A stretch of 64,000 bases of DNA from assembly GCA_016794365.1 (NCBI GenBank), contig JAEUKB010000029.1:1-64000 (forward strand), read 5' to 3'. Shown here in pieces: positions 36,017-44,091 of the stretch (position 1 is its first letter; each line of letters starts with the position of its first letter). A program made the position numbers and the translations under genes. The notes beneath the pieces are model-generated. The model did not search any database. It saw nothing but the letters and a program-made list of their open reading frames with translations, and was not told where the DNA came from. This DNA comes from Myxococcales bacterium (GTDB taxonomy: Bacteria; Myxococcota_A; Polyangia; Palsa-1104; JAEUJZ01).

Positions 36017-36748
36017 CTACGGCTCGCGGGATCTGCTGATCCTGCGGACACTTCCGTCGGGATTGCCAATCAGCGCAAGGCTGGCTTCCCCACAGAACAA
36101 GCCCGTTTCGACCACACCCAGCAGCTGCTTGAGCGCGTGGTGTAGCTCGTGCGCGACGACACTCGATCGCAGCACCGCATCGACGATGAAGTGACCGGAG
36201 TCCGTGCAAAATGGACCGTCTCCGCTGGCATTGGGACGGATTTGCGCGCGCTCCACCATCGGCAGCTTTGCGATCCGATCGAGCGTGTGCTGCGAGCCAA
36301 ACGAAACGATCTCAACCGGCAGCGATCGCTTTTGTCCGATCCGATCGACCACTTTGTCTTCGTCCGCGATCACCACCATCTGCACAGACGCCTGCGCCAC
36401 CAGCTTTTCAAACAGCAGCGCGCCACCGCCTCCTTTGATGAGCTGAAGCGACGGATCGATCTCATCGGCTCCATCAATCGTCAGATCGATCGGCTGCGGA
36501 GTGCTCGGGGCCAGATCATCCAGCGCAAACAGCGGCAAGCCCAGCTCGCGCGCCAGCTCAGCGGATCGCGACGACGTTGCGACGCAGCGCAGACCGGCCA
36601 GCTTGCGCGCTGCAATGCCTCGGATCGCATGTGCTGCGGTGTCTCCGGTTCCGAGTCCCAGCGTCATGCCGGGCTGAACCAAAGCCACCGCATGTTCGGC
36701 TGCTGCGCGACGAGCAATTGCCTGTGGGGACAGCGTTTGTTGCGACAT
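36017..36748 (-). CDS. rpiA: Ribose-5-phosphate isomerase A
   Basis: Interconverts ribose-5-phosphate and ribulose-5-phosphate in the pentose phosphate pathway. 243 aa, slightly longer than the ~220 aa norm. Conserved active-site segments are DLTIDGADEID (catalytic Asp), LIKGGGGALLFEK (catalytic Lys/Glu region), and GNPDGSVRRI near the C-terminus. The phosphate-binding loop reads GLGTGDTA, where the family normally has Ser in place of the Asp. It lies upstream of the DUF2339-DUF3999 pair on the same strand. Confidence 0.95.
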   Translation of the reverse strand: MSQQTLSPQAIARRAAAEHAVALVQPGMTLGLGTGDTAAHAIRGIAARKLAGLRCVATSSRSAELARELGLPLFALDDLAPSTPQPIDLTIDGADEIDPSLQLIKGGGGALLFEKLVAQASVQMVVIADEDKVVDRIGQKRSLPVEIVSFGSQHTLDRIAKLPMVERAQIRPNASGDGPFCTDSGHFIVDAVLRSSVVAHELHHALKQLLGVVETGLFCGEASLALIGNPDGSVRRISRSREP

Positions 36749-36971
36749 CGAGACGGCACCTTAGCGCAGCTTCGCTCGGCAGTTAAGCGCTCAATGTCAC
36801 CGCCTGTCTGCCTCTGTACGGGGCGCTCTCATTCTGGACGGTTGGGCAGTGTCGCATCGCGGTAGCGACTCAGGCTATGATTCCACCTGAGTGTCTGGGG
36901 CTTACGTCGCTGTCTCATGGGGCGGCTTGCGCTGGGGTCGCGACATCGGTGGGCACGGAAGGAGCGCTTGC

Positions 36972-39287
36972 ATGCGTACTCGCAGGTCTTCGGTTGGCTC
37001 GGTCAGCAGGTTCGCGGTGTCGTTGTGGCTGTGGCTGGCCTGCGCGCTGCTCGTCGGGGTCACAGGCTGCGGTGGGGATTCTTCCGCGCTGGTAACCGTG
37101 CTTCGTGCCGATGCGGAGACAGCGCAGTTTGTGGTCGAAACGAGCCTCGATGGCCAGCCGTTGTCCGCGCCGCAGACGTTTCCCGCCAGTCCTCCGTATT
37201 TCAGCGTGTCGCTTCCCGTCGGACACCGAGGCACGCTGACCGTCCTGGTCGAAGCCCGTGATGCCGATGGCTGCACCCGCGCGCAAGGTCGCGTCACGAC
37301 GCAGATCAGCGGTCCAGATCGCGTCGCGATCGATGTGGTGCTGACGGCGCTTCCGTCGCCAAGCTGTGCGGTTCAGATCCGAATGCCCGATCGGATGACC
37401 AGTCGAGTTGTATCGACGGACGGATCACTGCGCTGTGACGGAGCGTGCCGGACCATGGTTCGCAAAGGATCGTCGCTGACGCTGCGAGTAGAGCCCGCCG
37501 TCGGAGAGCATCTGCTTGGTTTTCGGACGCCGTGCGTGGGCACCGAGCCATGCTTGATCACGGTTCGTTCGCCGCTCGTGGTCGATGTCGCGGTCACTCG
37601 GTCCGAGGTCTGTTCCGTCGATGGCATCTGCTGGGTTTTGCCCCGTCCGCAAGGTCAGACGCTGCAAGCGCTGTGGGCCGCGACGCCGCGTGACATCTGG
37701 GCCGTCGGCGATCACGGAACCCTGCTTCACTACGATGGCCAGAGCTTTGCCAGCATGCCGTCGCCCATTCATGTGCCGCTCTCTGCGATTTGGGGCAGCT
37801 CGCCACACAACATCTGGGCCGTCGGAGAAGCAGGCGTCATGCTGAACTTTGACGGGCAGACCTGGAAGCAGTTACCCAAAGTCACCGACGAGTGGCTTCA
37901 CGGCATCTGGGGCAGCAGCGTAAACGACATCTACGCCGTCGGTGAAAGCGGTGTCATCATCCACTTTGACGGGCAGACGTTTCACAGGCTGAGCGTACCA
38001 ACCTCGATGGCGTTTTCCACCGTCTTTGGCACCAGCGCGACCGATGTCTGGGCCATGGGCTACGGCAGCGAGGCCTGGCACTTCGACGGCAAGGCTTGGA
38101 AGTCAGTCTCTCTCGGCGGCAGCTTGCTGATTCGTTCCATCTGGGGCAGTCGCGCAAACGATCTCTGGGCCGTCGGATATGACTACGGCAGCCGCAGCGG
38201 TGTCATCTTGCACAGCGACGGACAGACCTGGAATCGCTACGTCCTGACCAACGGACCCAGGCTCTACGCGGTGACAGGAACCAGCGACGGAGACATCTTT
38301 GCCATGGGCGAACAAGGCCTGATGCTTCGCTTCATCGGTGGCCGCTGGGAAAGCCTCCCGAGCCTAAGCTCGCAAGCGATCTACGCCGTCGCTGGACTTG
38401 GCAGCCGCAGTGGCCTGGCTGTCGGTGACAAAGGACTGACGCTGCGCTGGGACGGTACTGCCTGGCAGACGCTAAGCAGCGGTCAGCCCGCGAACCTATT
38501 GGCCATGACCACCGTCAGTGGAGAAGCTTGGATCGTCGGAGAATCGGGTCTGATCTTGCGCGGCCAGGCGGGACAGTTTCAGCGCGTCGCTAGCTCGTCG
38601 CTGGATGCACTACGTGGCGTCTGGGCCAGCAGCCGTGATGATGTCTGGATCGTCGGAGACTACGGAACCATCTTGCACTATCACGATCAGCGCATTGATC
38701 TTGTTCCGTCGGGATTGCGCAGCGATCTTCTCGGAGTCTACGGCTTTGGCGAGCAGGATGTCTGGTTCGTCGGACGCGGCGGCATCTTGCTGCACTACAA
38801 CGGACAAGGCTTGTCGCAGGTCGATACGGGCCTGCCTTTGGCACTGCTCGCCGTCGGAGGATCGTCAGCATCGGATGTCTGGGCCGTCGGTGAACAAGGA
38901 GTCATCTTGCATCGCAGCGGCAGCGACTGGAAACGAAGCTACTCGCGGACGGGCGACACGTTGCGCGGCATCTATTCTTCGTCTCCCAGCGAGGTTCTGA
39001 TCGTCGGTGACAACGGCGTCATCATTCGCTACACCGGCAGTGCCTTCGAGTATGACTTCGTCGGTGATGAACAGCGGCCGATTACGCTGCTGGGCGTCGC
39101 TGGATCGACGCGCGGAGATCGACTGGTTGCAGGGCAGGGCGGCGCGCTGTTTCGCTTCGACGGCGGCAAGTGGAACGAGCTAGACAGCGGCACATCGAAT
39201 CCGATCACCGCGCTACGCAGCGACGACACCGGACGATTTTGGCTGATCGGTCACGGTGGCACCATCTTGCGCCAAGATGCTCGCTGA
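36972..39287 (+). CDS. Beta-propeller lipoprotein
   Basis: A 771-aa predicted surface or periplasmic lipoprotein. The ATG at 36972 has AAGGAG 7 nt upstream and opens a signal peptide ending in the lipobox LVGVTGC. After ~200 residues of beta-type sequence, about fourteen copies of a ~40-residue repeat follow. Its core is D-I/V-W-A-V-G-x-x-G-x-I/L-L-H-Y/F-D-G-Q-x-W, then a spacer ending I-W-G-S-S. These blade-like repeats suggest one or two beta-propellers and are frequent in Myxococcota exported proteins; ligand unknown. It converges with the VOC gene, 9 bp away. Confidence 0.85.
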   Translation: MRTRRSSVGSVSRFAVSLWLWLACALLVGVTGCGGDSSALVTVLRADAETAQFVVETSLDGQPLSAPQTFPASPPYFSVSLPVGHRGTLTVLVEARDADGCTRAQGRVTTQISGPDRVAIDVVLTALPSPSCAVQIRMPDRMTSRVVSTDGSLRCDGACRTMVRKGSSLTLRVEPAVGEHLLGFRTPCVGTEPCLITVRSPLVVDVAVTRSEVCSVDGICWVLPRPQGQTLQALWAATPRDIWAVGDHGTLLHYDGQSFASMPSPIHVPLSAIWGSSPHNIWAVGEAGVMLNFDGQTWKQLPKVTDEWLHGIWGSSVNDIYAVGESGVIIHFDGQTFHRLSVPTSMAFSTVFGTSATDVWAMGYGSEAWHFDGKAWKSVSLGGSLLIRSIWGSRANDLWAVGYDYGSRSGVILHSDGQTWNRYVLTNGPRLYAVTGTSDGDIFAMGEQGLMLRFIGGRWESLPSLSSQAIYAVAGLGSRSGLAVGDKGLTLRWDGTAWQTLSSGQPANLLAMTTVSGEAWIVGESGLILRGQAGQFQRVASSSLDALRGVWASSRDDVWIVGDYGTILHYHDQRIDLVPSGLRSDLLGVYGFGEQDVWFVGRGGILLHYNGQGLSQVDTGLPLALLAVGGSSASDVWAVGEQGVILHRSGSDWKRSYSRTGDTLRGIYSSSPSEVLIVGDNGVIIRYTGSAFEYDFVGDEQRPITLLGVAGSTRGDRLVAGQGGALFRFDGGKWNELDSGTSNPITALRSDDTGRFWLIGHGGTILRQDAR

Positions 39288-39299
39288 CGCACTGCGTTA
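39285..39299. terminator. Minimal hairpin at a convergent junction
   Basis: TGACGC and GCGTTA pair (one G-T wobble) around loop ACT. The two arms are the stop codons of the converging genes plus CGC/GCG. Too short for confident terminator function. Confidence 0.2.
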
Positions 39300-39959
39300 T
39301 AGGCGATCGTCCGACGCAAAGTCGGCTTCGTAGCGGCTGACATCAATGCCCTGATCGATGAGCGGCTGACGGTTGCGATAGCGTGTTACCTTGGCGCTCG
39401 ACAGGATGAAGGCACGGATGACGTGCTCTCGCTGAACTACGCGTGTGGACTCGGCCAAAAACTCTGCGTTCTTCGATACCCGCCAGCGTGCGAGTGCCCG
39501 AAACAGCGACGGAACACTTCGCAGCAGCGCTTGCAGCAGCTCCTCGGCTTCCGGGCTCCACGTCAGCTCTTTGGGCAGCGCGGGTGTGTGGTCGTACTCG
39601 TCTTCGCTCAGCGGACGCCATACAAGCAGCGTGTGACCGTCGGGATCCTGCACGGCTGCCAGCAGCTCTTGCGCTGCCGTGCGATGAGGTTCGTACTGAA
39701 GCCGCGCTCCCAGCGTCGTCAGCTCTTTGACCGCTGACTCGACGTTTTCGACCTGGAGCCGCAGCGTGACCGGATGTTCAACCCGTCGCACCTTCGACAA
39801 GCGAATCACACAGGTGTGAACGTCGATGTCCAGCCAGCCTTCGCCGCGCACTTTGACCTGAAAGCCAAGCTGCTCGACCCAAAAGCGCTCGGCTCGATCA
39901 AGGTTTTGGACGGTAACCACTCGCTCGTCGCTGAAGGACGAAACTGTTCCGCACAGCAC
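39297..39959 (-). CDS. VOC-domain protein with C-terminal PCP_red-like domain
   Basis: A 220-aa protein starting at GTG. Residues ~10-115 form a glyoxalase/bleomycin-resistance (VOC) module: VVTVQNLDRAERFWVEQLGF, then WLDIDVHTCVIRLSK, and AVQDPDGHTLLVW. Residues ~130-190 resemble the small helical PCP_red domain found at the end of light-independent protochlorophyllide reductase subunit B and in other proteins (LTWSPEAEELLQALL then VVQREHVIRAFI). Function of the combination is not known. The GTG has no clear Shine-Dalgarno sequence, so the start is uncertain. Confidence 0.75.
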   Translation of the reverse strand: MLCGTVSSFSDERVVTVQNLDRAERFWVEQLGFQVKVRGEGWLDIDVHTCVIRLSKVRRVEHPVTLRLQVENVESAVKELTTLGARLQYEPHRTAAQELLAAVQDPDGHTLLVWRPLSEDEYDHTPALPKELTWSPEAEELLQALLRSVPSLFRALARWRVSKNAEFLAESTRVVQREHVIRAFILSSAKVTRYRNRQPLIDQGIDVSRYEADFASDDRL

Positions 39960-40021
39960 GCTGTGTCAGACGAAGCCCGCGAGATCATCAGACGGGGAAG
40001 CTGGACAAGCATCCTGTACCG

Positions 40022-40192
40022 TTATTTGTGCTTCGTCTCGCGCGGCTGCGTCGTCGGTGGCGCTGGAATCATGCCTCCACAGCGTCGGCAAGTGACCGTT
40101 TCTTGTTTGAGCAAGATCGACACAAGCTGCGTGTGTCCACAGCGCGGACACTTGCGCTTCTTCGTCGGTGCTCCTGCGGTTCCGTGGATCAT
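40022..40192 (-). CDS. Small zinc-ribbon protein
   Basis: A 56-aa gene. The ATG at 40192 has AAGGAG 7 nt upstream, which strongly supports translation. Two Cys pairs, KCPRCGHTQ and TCRRCGG, form a classic CxxC...CxxC zinc ribbon, followed by a Pro/Thr/Lys tail. It begins 31 bp after the antiporter stop and is probably in its operon. Role unknown; small zinc ribbons may bind nucleic acid or assist a partner protein. Confidence 0.75.
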   Translation of the reverse strand: MIHGTAGAPTKKRKCPRCGHTQLVSILLKQETVTCRRCGGMIPAPPTTQPRETKHK

Positions 40193-40223
40193 CGCAAGGC
40201 TCCTTGACTTCCCTTCTGACCGC

Positions 40224-42263
40224 TCATGCTGGCTCCGTGCGCAACGTCGGGGAATAGGATGACGCCGACTGCGACGGACCGAGCAGCAGCTCGATCGCTT
40301 GCTCAACCGCCGCCCGCGAGCCGACCAAAAACACCACATCGCCAGCGCACAGCGACTCGTGCGGGCTTGGTCCTTCGAGAAGCTGTCCGTCTCGCTCAAT
40401 CGCCACAATCAGCGCATGCGTCTGGTTGCGAACATCCAGCTTGGCTGCACTTGTGCCAATGCTTGGACTGCCAGCGACGAGCTGAACGCTCTCAATCTTG
40501 AGCGAAGCCAGCCCTGGATGTTCCGTCAGTGTCCGTCGTGGAAGTGCCACCGCTCGCTCGGAGCGCTGGGTCGCTTCGCGCGCTTCGTGTAGACACTGTT
40601 CGATCATGTTGCGTGGCAGCGTCAGAAGTCGTAGCAGCCGCGCCAGGATCTCGACGCCCGCTTCTACTTCTTCGGACACCACGTCGCTGGCACCGATCTT
40701 GAGCAGATACTCGCGTTCCGCCAAGTAGCGTGCGCGCGTCAGCACCGGAACCTTGGGCGCAATCCGTCGAGCCGTATCGACCACGCGCTGCGCCGTCACC
40801 GGATCGTTCATCAGCAAGACCAGCGCTTTGGCGTCGGACAAGTGTGCGTGACCGAGCGCTTCTTCACTGGCCGCATCGGCGTAATACACCGGCGCGCCCG
40901 ACTTGCGAGCCTGACGAACCACTTCGGCGTTTAGCTCGAGCACCAGAAACGGAACGCTCGACGAGGTAAGCGCCTGCGCAGCCAGCCTTCCAGCCACGCC
41001 ATATCCGACGACGATGACGTGATCCTTGATGTTGCGACGCTCTGGCTCGGCTTCCGAGATGCTGCGCGCCCCAAGCAGCCGAGCGAGCGGCGATAGCAGG
41101 CGCTCTCCCGCGCTGATGTGCGGCGCGATCCGAACCAGCGCCGGGGTCAGGAACATGCTCAGGATGCCAGCGGCGAGCAGCGGTCGCGACATGCTCGGAT
41201 CAGTCACACCCGACGATTCACCGAGTCGCAACAGCACGAAGCCGAACTCTCCAAACTGCGCCAGCCCGACGCCAGCCAGCCAGGTCACTCGCGCCGGAAA
41301 GCGCATGAGCAGCGCCGCAAACGTCGCCAAGATGCCTTTGCCAAACAGAAAGCCCACCAGCAGCAGCGCCACCAGCAGCGGCTGCGACAGCACCACGCGA
41401 ATGTCAAACAGCATCCCGAGCGATACGAAGAACACGCTCACGAATGCATCCCGAAGCGGCAGCATCTCGCCCATCGCACGGTGTCCATATTCGGTGTCTG
41501 CGACGACGATTCCGCCCAAAAACGCACCGAGAGCCAGCGACAGACCCACCTGCGCGGTCAGCCACGCCGTTCCAATGCACAGCGCCAGCACCGCCAGCAG
41601 GAACACTTCTCGGCTGCGACTGGCATCGACGAAGTTCAGCACACGCGGCACCAGCACGCGCGAGCCCAGCACAATCGACACCACGACCACGACGGCTTTG
41701 AGCAGCGCCCACGCGACAGCCAACATCACACCACCGCCGCCGCCACTTTTTCCGAGCAGCGGCACGATCAGCACCATCGGGACCACGCACAGATCTTGGA
41801 AGATCAGCGTACCGACGATAAAGCGACCGTGCGGAGCATCTAGCTCTCGTCGCTCAGACAGAAAGCGCAGGACGATGGCCGTGCTCGACATGGCAAAGAC
41901 AAAGCCGTATAGGACGCTGCGCCCCAGCGGCTGACCGACGGCATAACTAAGTCCTGTGGTGGTCGCTGCCGTCAGTGCAACTTGCGCAATGCCTCCGAGC
42001 GCCACCTGACGGAAGATGTGACGCAGCCGCTCTAGCGAAAACTCCAGACCAATCGTAAACAGCAGCAGCACGACGCCCATCTCGGCGAGCGTCTCGATGG
42101 TGCTGGCGTCATGAACCCAGCCAAGTCCCTGCGGACCAATCACCGCGCCTGCCGTAAGCAGTCCTGCCACCGTCGGAAGCTGGAGCCGCGCCAGGATCAG
42201 CGTGATCAGCACGCCCAGTCCCGTGATGACGGCCAGCTCTTCCAGAATCGGAATATGACCCAT
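40224..42263 (-). CDS. CPA2-family cation/proton antiporter with TrkA-N and TrkA-C domains
   Basis: A 679-aa KefB-type monovalent cation:proton antiporter. About 12 membrane helices with FTIGLEFSLERL, IFQDLCVVPMVL (transport-site Gln-Asp) and LSLALGAFLGGIVVADTEYGH form the exchanger. The cytoplasmic part has a TrkA-N Rossmann domain (HVIVVGYGVAGRLAAQAL) and a C-terminal TrkA-C domain (SLKIESVQLVAGSPSIGT). It probably extrudes K+ or Na+ under nucleotide control. The ATG at 42263 has AAAGGTG 7 nt upstream and is preferred over the ATG at 42296. Confidence 0.93.
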   Translation of the reverse strand: MGHIPILEELAVITGLGVLITLILARLQLPTVAGLLTAGAVIGPQGLGWVHDASTIETLAEMGVVLLLFTIGLEFSLERLRHIFRQVALGGIAQVALTAATTTGLSYAVGQPLGRSVLYGFVFAMSSTAIVLRFLSERRELDAPHGRFIVGTLIFQDLCVVPMVLIVPLLGKSGGGGGVMLAVAWALLKAVVVVVSIVLGSRVLVPRVLNFVDASRSREVFLLAVLALCIGTAWLTAQVGLSLALGAFLGGIVVADTEYGHRAMGEMLPLRDAFVSVFFVSLGMLFDIRVVLSQPLLVALLLVGFLFGKGILATFAALLMRFPARVTWLAGVGLAQFGEFGFVLLRLGESSGVTDPSMSRPLLAAGILSMFLTPALVRIAPHISAGERLLSPLARLLGARSISEAEPERRNIKDHVIVVGYGVAGRLAAQALTSSSVPFLVLELNAEVVRQARKSGAPVYYADAASEEALGHAHLSDAKALVLLMNDPVTAQRVVDTARRIAPKVPVLTRARYLAEREYLLKIGASDVVSEEVEAGVEILARLLRLLTLPRNMIEQCLHEAREATQRSERAVALPRRTLTEHPGLASLKIESVQLVAGSPSIGTSAAKLDVRNQTHALIVAIERDGQLLEGPSPHESLCAGDVVFLVGSRAAVEQAIELLLGPSQSASSYSPTLRTEPA

Positions 42264-42386
42264 AAGGGCACACCTTTCTTTCAGACACAGAGTCACATAC
42301 CGACGCGCAGCACCGCTCTCGCATCGTCGTGATCCATGGACAAAACCCTACCGACATCCAGTCGGCACATCCGGTTGTCTGCTTCG

Positions 42387-42725
42387 TTACGCAGCAAGTG
42401 GTGGCGCGCGGGATCGCTTGGGATCGGACGCGCCAAGATGCGAGGGCGGTTTCGTTGTGTAGGTGGCCAGTCGAGACGAAGCCAGCTCGCAGCCGATCCA
42501 CAGTGCGGACAAGATGCCAAGGCCACTGCTTTTGTGACAGCTGGGCCGGGCGTCTTCGCGTTCATCGGGATCGAGCAGCGAGCGCGGACCGGAAGCGTGC
42601 AGGGCAACCTGGGCTTTGTCGGCCCGAAACGAGTCCTGCCCGTCCGCATGGGAGTCCGCTCGCACGACCAGCGAGGTCATCACCGCGATGACCAGCGCAA
42701 CGATCCATGCAAGCCGCTTCGCCAT
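42387..42725 (-). CDS. Small putative secreted protein
   Basis: A 112-aa frame with a good signal peptide (MAKRLAWIVALVIAVMTSLV, cleavage near VRA). The mature part is hydrophilic with three cysteines, two of them in SCHKSSGLG and IGCELASS. Third-position GC is high and codon use matches the neighbours, which favours a real gene. The SD is weak (GAAAG next to ATG), and overlapping frames on the plus strand (42329-42746) have no such signal. No family recognised. Confidence 0.45.
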   Translation of the reverse strand: MAKRLAWIVALVIAVMTSLVVRADSHADGQDSFRADKAQVALHASGPRSLLDPDEREDARPSCHKSSGLGILSALWIGCELASSRLATYTTKPPSHLGASDPKRSRAPPLAA

Positions 42726-42982
42726 CTTTCAAACGTAGCACGCTGATGTCGGTGGACCAACGCTTTGCGGCAAAGTGGCTCGTTTTCGCGCAGCTAGCGC
42801 TGAAAAGAGCGCTCACTATGCGGGCGTTCGTCGATTTTCTCCACCAATCGCGCTTGTTTGCGGGTGGGCGCTTCTTCCCTGGCGCTTCCCAGATTTGCTC
42901 ACGCTGGATCTGCGTTCGACGAAGGGCAGCCGCGTAAGGTGTTGGACGGGAACATCAATGTGACTCAGTCCAAACACAATCA

Positions 42983-43014
42983 TCGCGATGACCTCTAGCG
43001 ACAGGTTATCGCGA
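42983..43014 (-). terminator. Intrinsic terminator-like hairpin after the methyltransferase gene
   Basis: TCGCGATGACCT and AGGTTATCGCGA form a 12-bp stem with one G-T pair and an 8-nt loop. On the minus strand it is followed by the T-rich TGATTGTGTTT. It begins inside the last codons, so the methyltransferase stop codon (43006-43008) lies in the stem. This is the best terminator candidate in the window. Confidence 0.55.
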
Positions 43015-44091
43015 ACTTGGATGCTGGCTTACGTTTTTGTGAGCCCGAACCAGATGTGTCAGATAACTGACAGCGCTGCGCGCGTCCCGGCGAAGCTTCC
43101 AGCGCAGCTCGCGACAGTCTCCGAGGGAGTACGAAGCCGACAGACCGTGACCACTTGCGAGTCGAGCATGCAGTGCTTTCACCGGATCGGCTTCGGGAAA
43201 GCGACCATCTTCCGCCACGACGCTCGACTGCCAGTGAAACGGGGATGCGATGAGCAGCTCTCCGCCCGCTGCGCACAGTCCGTCGAGCACGGCCAAGTGC
43301 TGCGGCGCAGATCGCACCGAATCGATCACGTTGAGCGACAGCACGCGCGCAAAGCTGTCTGGAGCGAGCGGCGGATCGAGCGCATCGCCACAGACAAGCT
43401 GCACCGACGTGGTGCTGACGGCTGGCATATGAACCGTCGCTGCGCTGTAGTGACGACCGCTTTGGCGACGAGCGTAGCGAATCGTTTCACCGCGCAGCAC
43501 CCAGCGGGCATACAAAAGGGCCGCAAAGTTCATCTCGACACCGACGGTCAGCTCTGCGGTCTGGGACAGTGCATGCAGGCCGCGACCGACGCTACAGCCC
43601 AGCTCTACCGCTCGATCGACAGGAACCAGCTTGCGCGCTTCGACGGCTTGCCACAGCGGACTGCCGCCACAGCCGGGCTCTGGACCGTCGGGCGGCGGCA
43701 TCGCAAAGTCGCCAAAGTGCGCATCCAGATAGATCGACAGATACTCCAGCATGCGCGGCAGTGCCGATTCATCGGGACCATCGAGCGCCATCGTGGCCAG
43801 CGTCTCGGGTTCGTGAAAGCAGCTCAGCGCGAGAAGCTGCGTCGCCGCAAAGCTCGTCAGATCGGGCAGCAGCACCGGGATGCCTTGCAAGATCGGATAG
43901 CGACGCGCGCAGATCGGATTGTCGCAGCGCAGCACGCCTTCTTCGATGTCTTCGGGACAGCCTTCGTCTTCGCCGCCGGTTGCGCGCAGCACCTGGACCA
44001 CCGACAGCGTGTACAGCTCGCGCCCGCGCTCCGAGACATGACGACACGCCGGGCAGACCAGCGGTAGCAGCGCCGGTAAGTCAGCGCGCAT
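43006..44091 (-). CDS. SAM-dependent methyltransferase with N-terminal zinc ribbon
   Basis: A 361-aa class I methyltransferase. The N-terminus is Trm112-like: VCPACRHVS and RCDNPICARRYPILQGIPVLLPD pair two Cys knuckles ahead of the catalytic part. SAM-binding motif I is AVELGCSVGRGLHAL (~residues 163-177), motif II lies around VQLVCGDALDPPLAP, and SFARVLSLNVIDSV follows. Substrate unknown. Its start overlaps the 3' end of the upstream kinase gene by 11 bp, so the two are coupled. Confidence 0.85.
   Translation of the reverse strand: MRADLPALLPLVCPACRHVSERGRELYTLSVVQVLRATGGEDEGCPEDIEEGVLRCDNPICARRYPILQGIPVLLPDLTSFAATQLLALSCFHEPETLATMALDGPDESALPRMLEYLSIYLDAHFGDFAMPPPDGPEPGCGGSPLWQAVEARKLVPVDRAVELGCSVGRGLHALSQTAELTVGVEMNFAALLYARWVLRGETIRYARRQSGRHYSAATVHMPAVSTTSVQLVCGDALDPPLAPDSFARVLSLNVIDSVRSAPQHLAVLDGLCAAGGELLIASPFHWQSSVVAEDGRFPEADPVKALHARLASGHGLSASYSLGDCRELRWKLRRDARSAVSYLTHLVRAHKNVSQHPSSR

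Noticed and set aside
36877..37095. 72-aa frame ahead of the propeller lipoprotein
   Set aside because: It overlaps the signal peptide of the real gene, which has a good AAGGAG and lipobox.
42707..42963. Small plus-strand frames of 62-76 aa
   Set aside because: No SD, no signal or motif; the 257-bp stretch 42726-42982 shows nothing else I can support.
42988..44067. 359-aa plus-strand frame opposite the methyltransferase
   Set aside because: The minus strand holds the SAM motif and Cys knuckles; this frame has no recognisable content.
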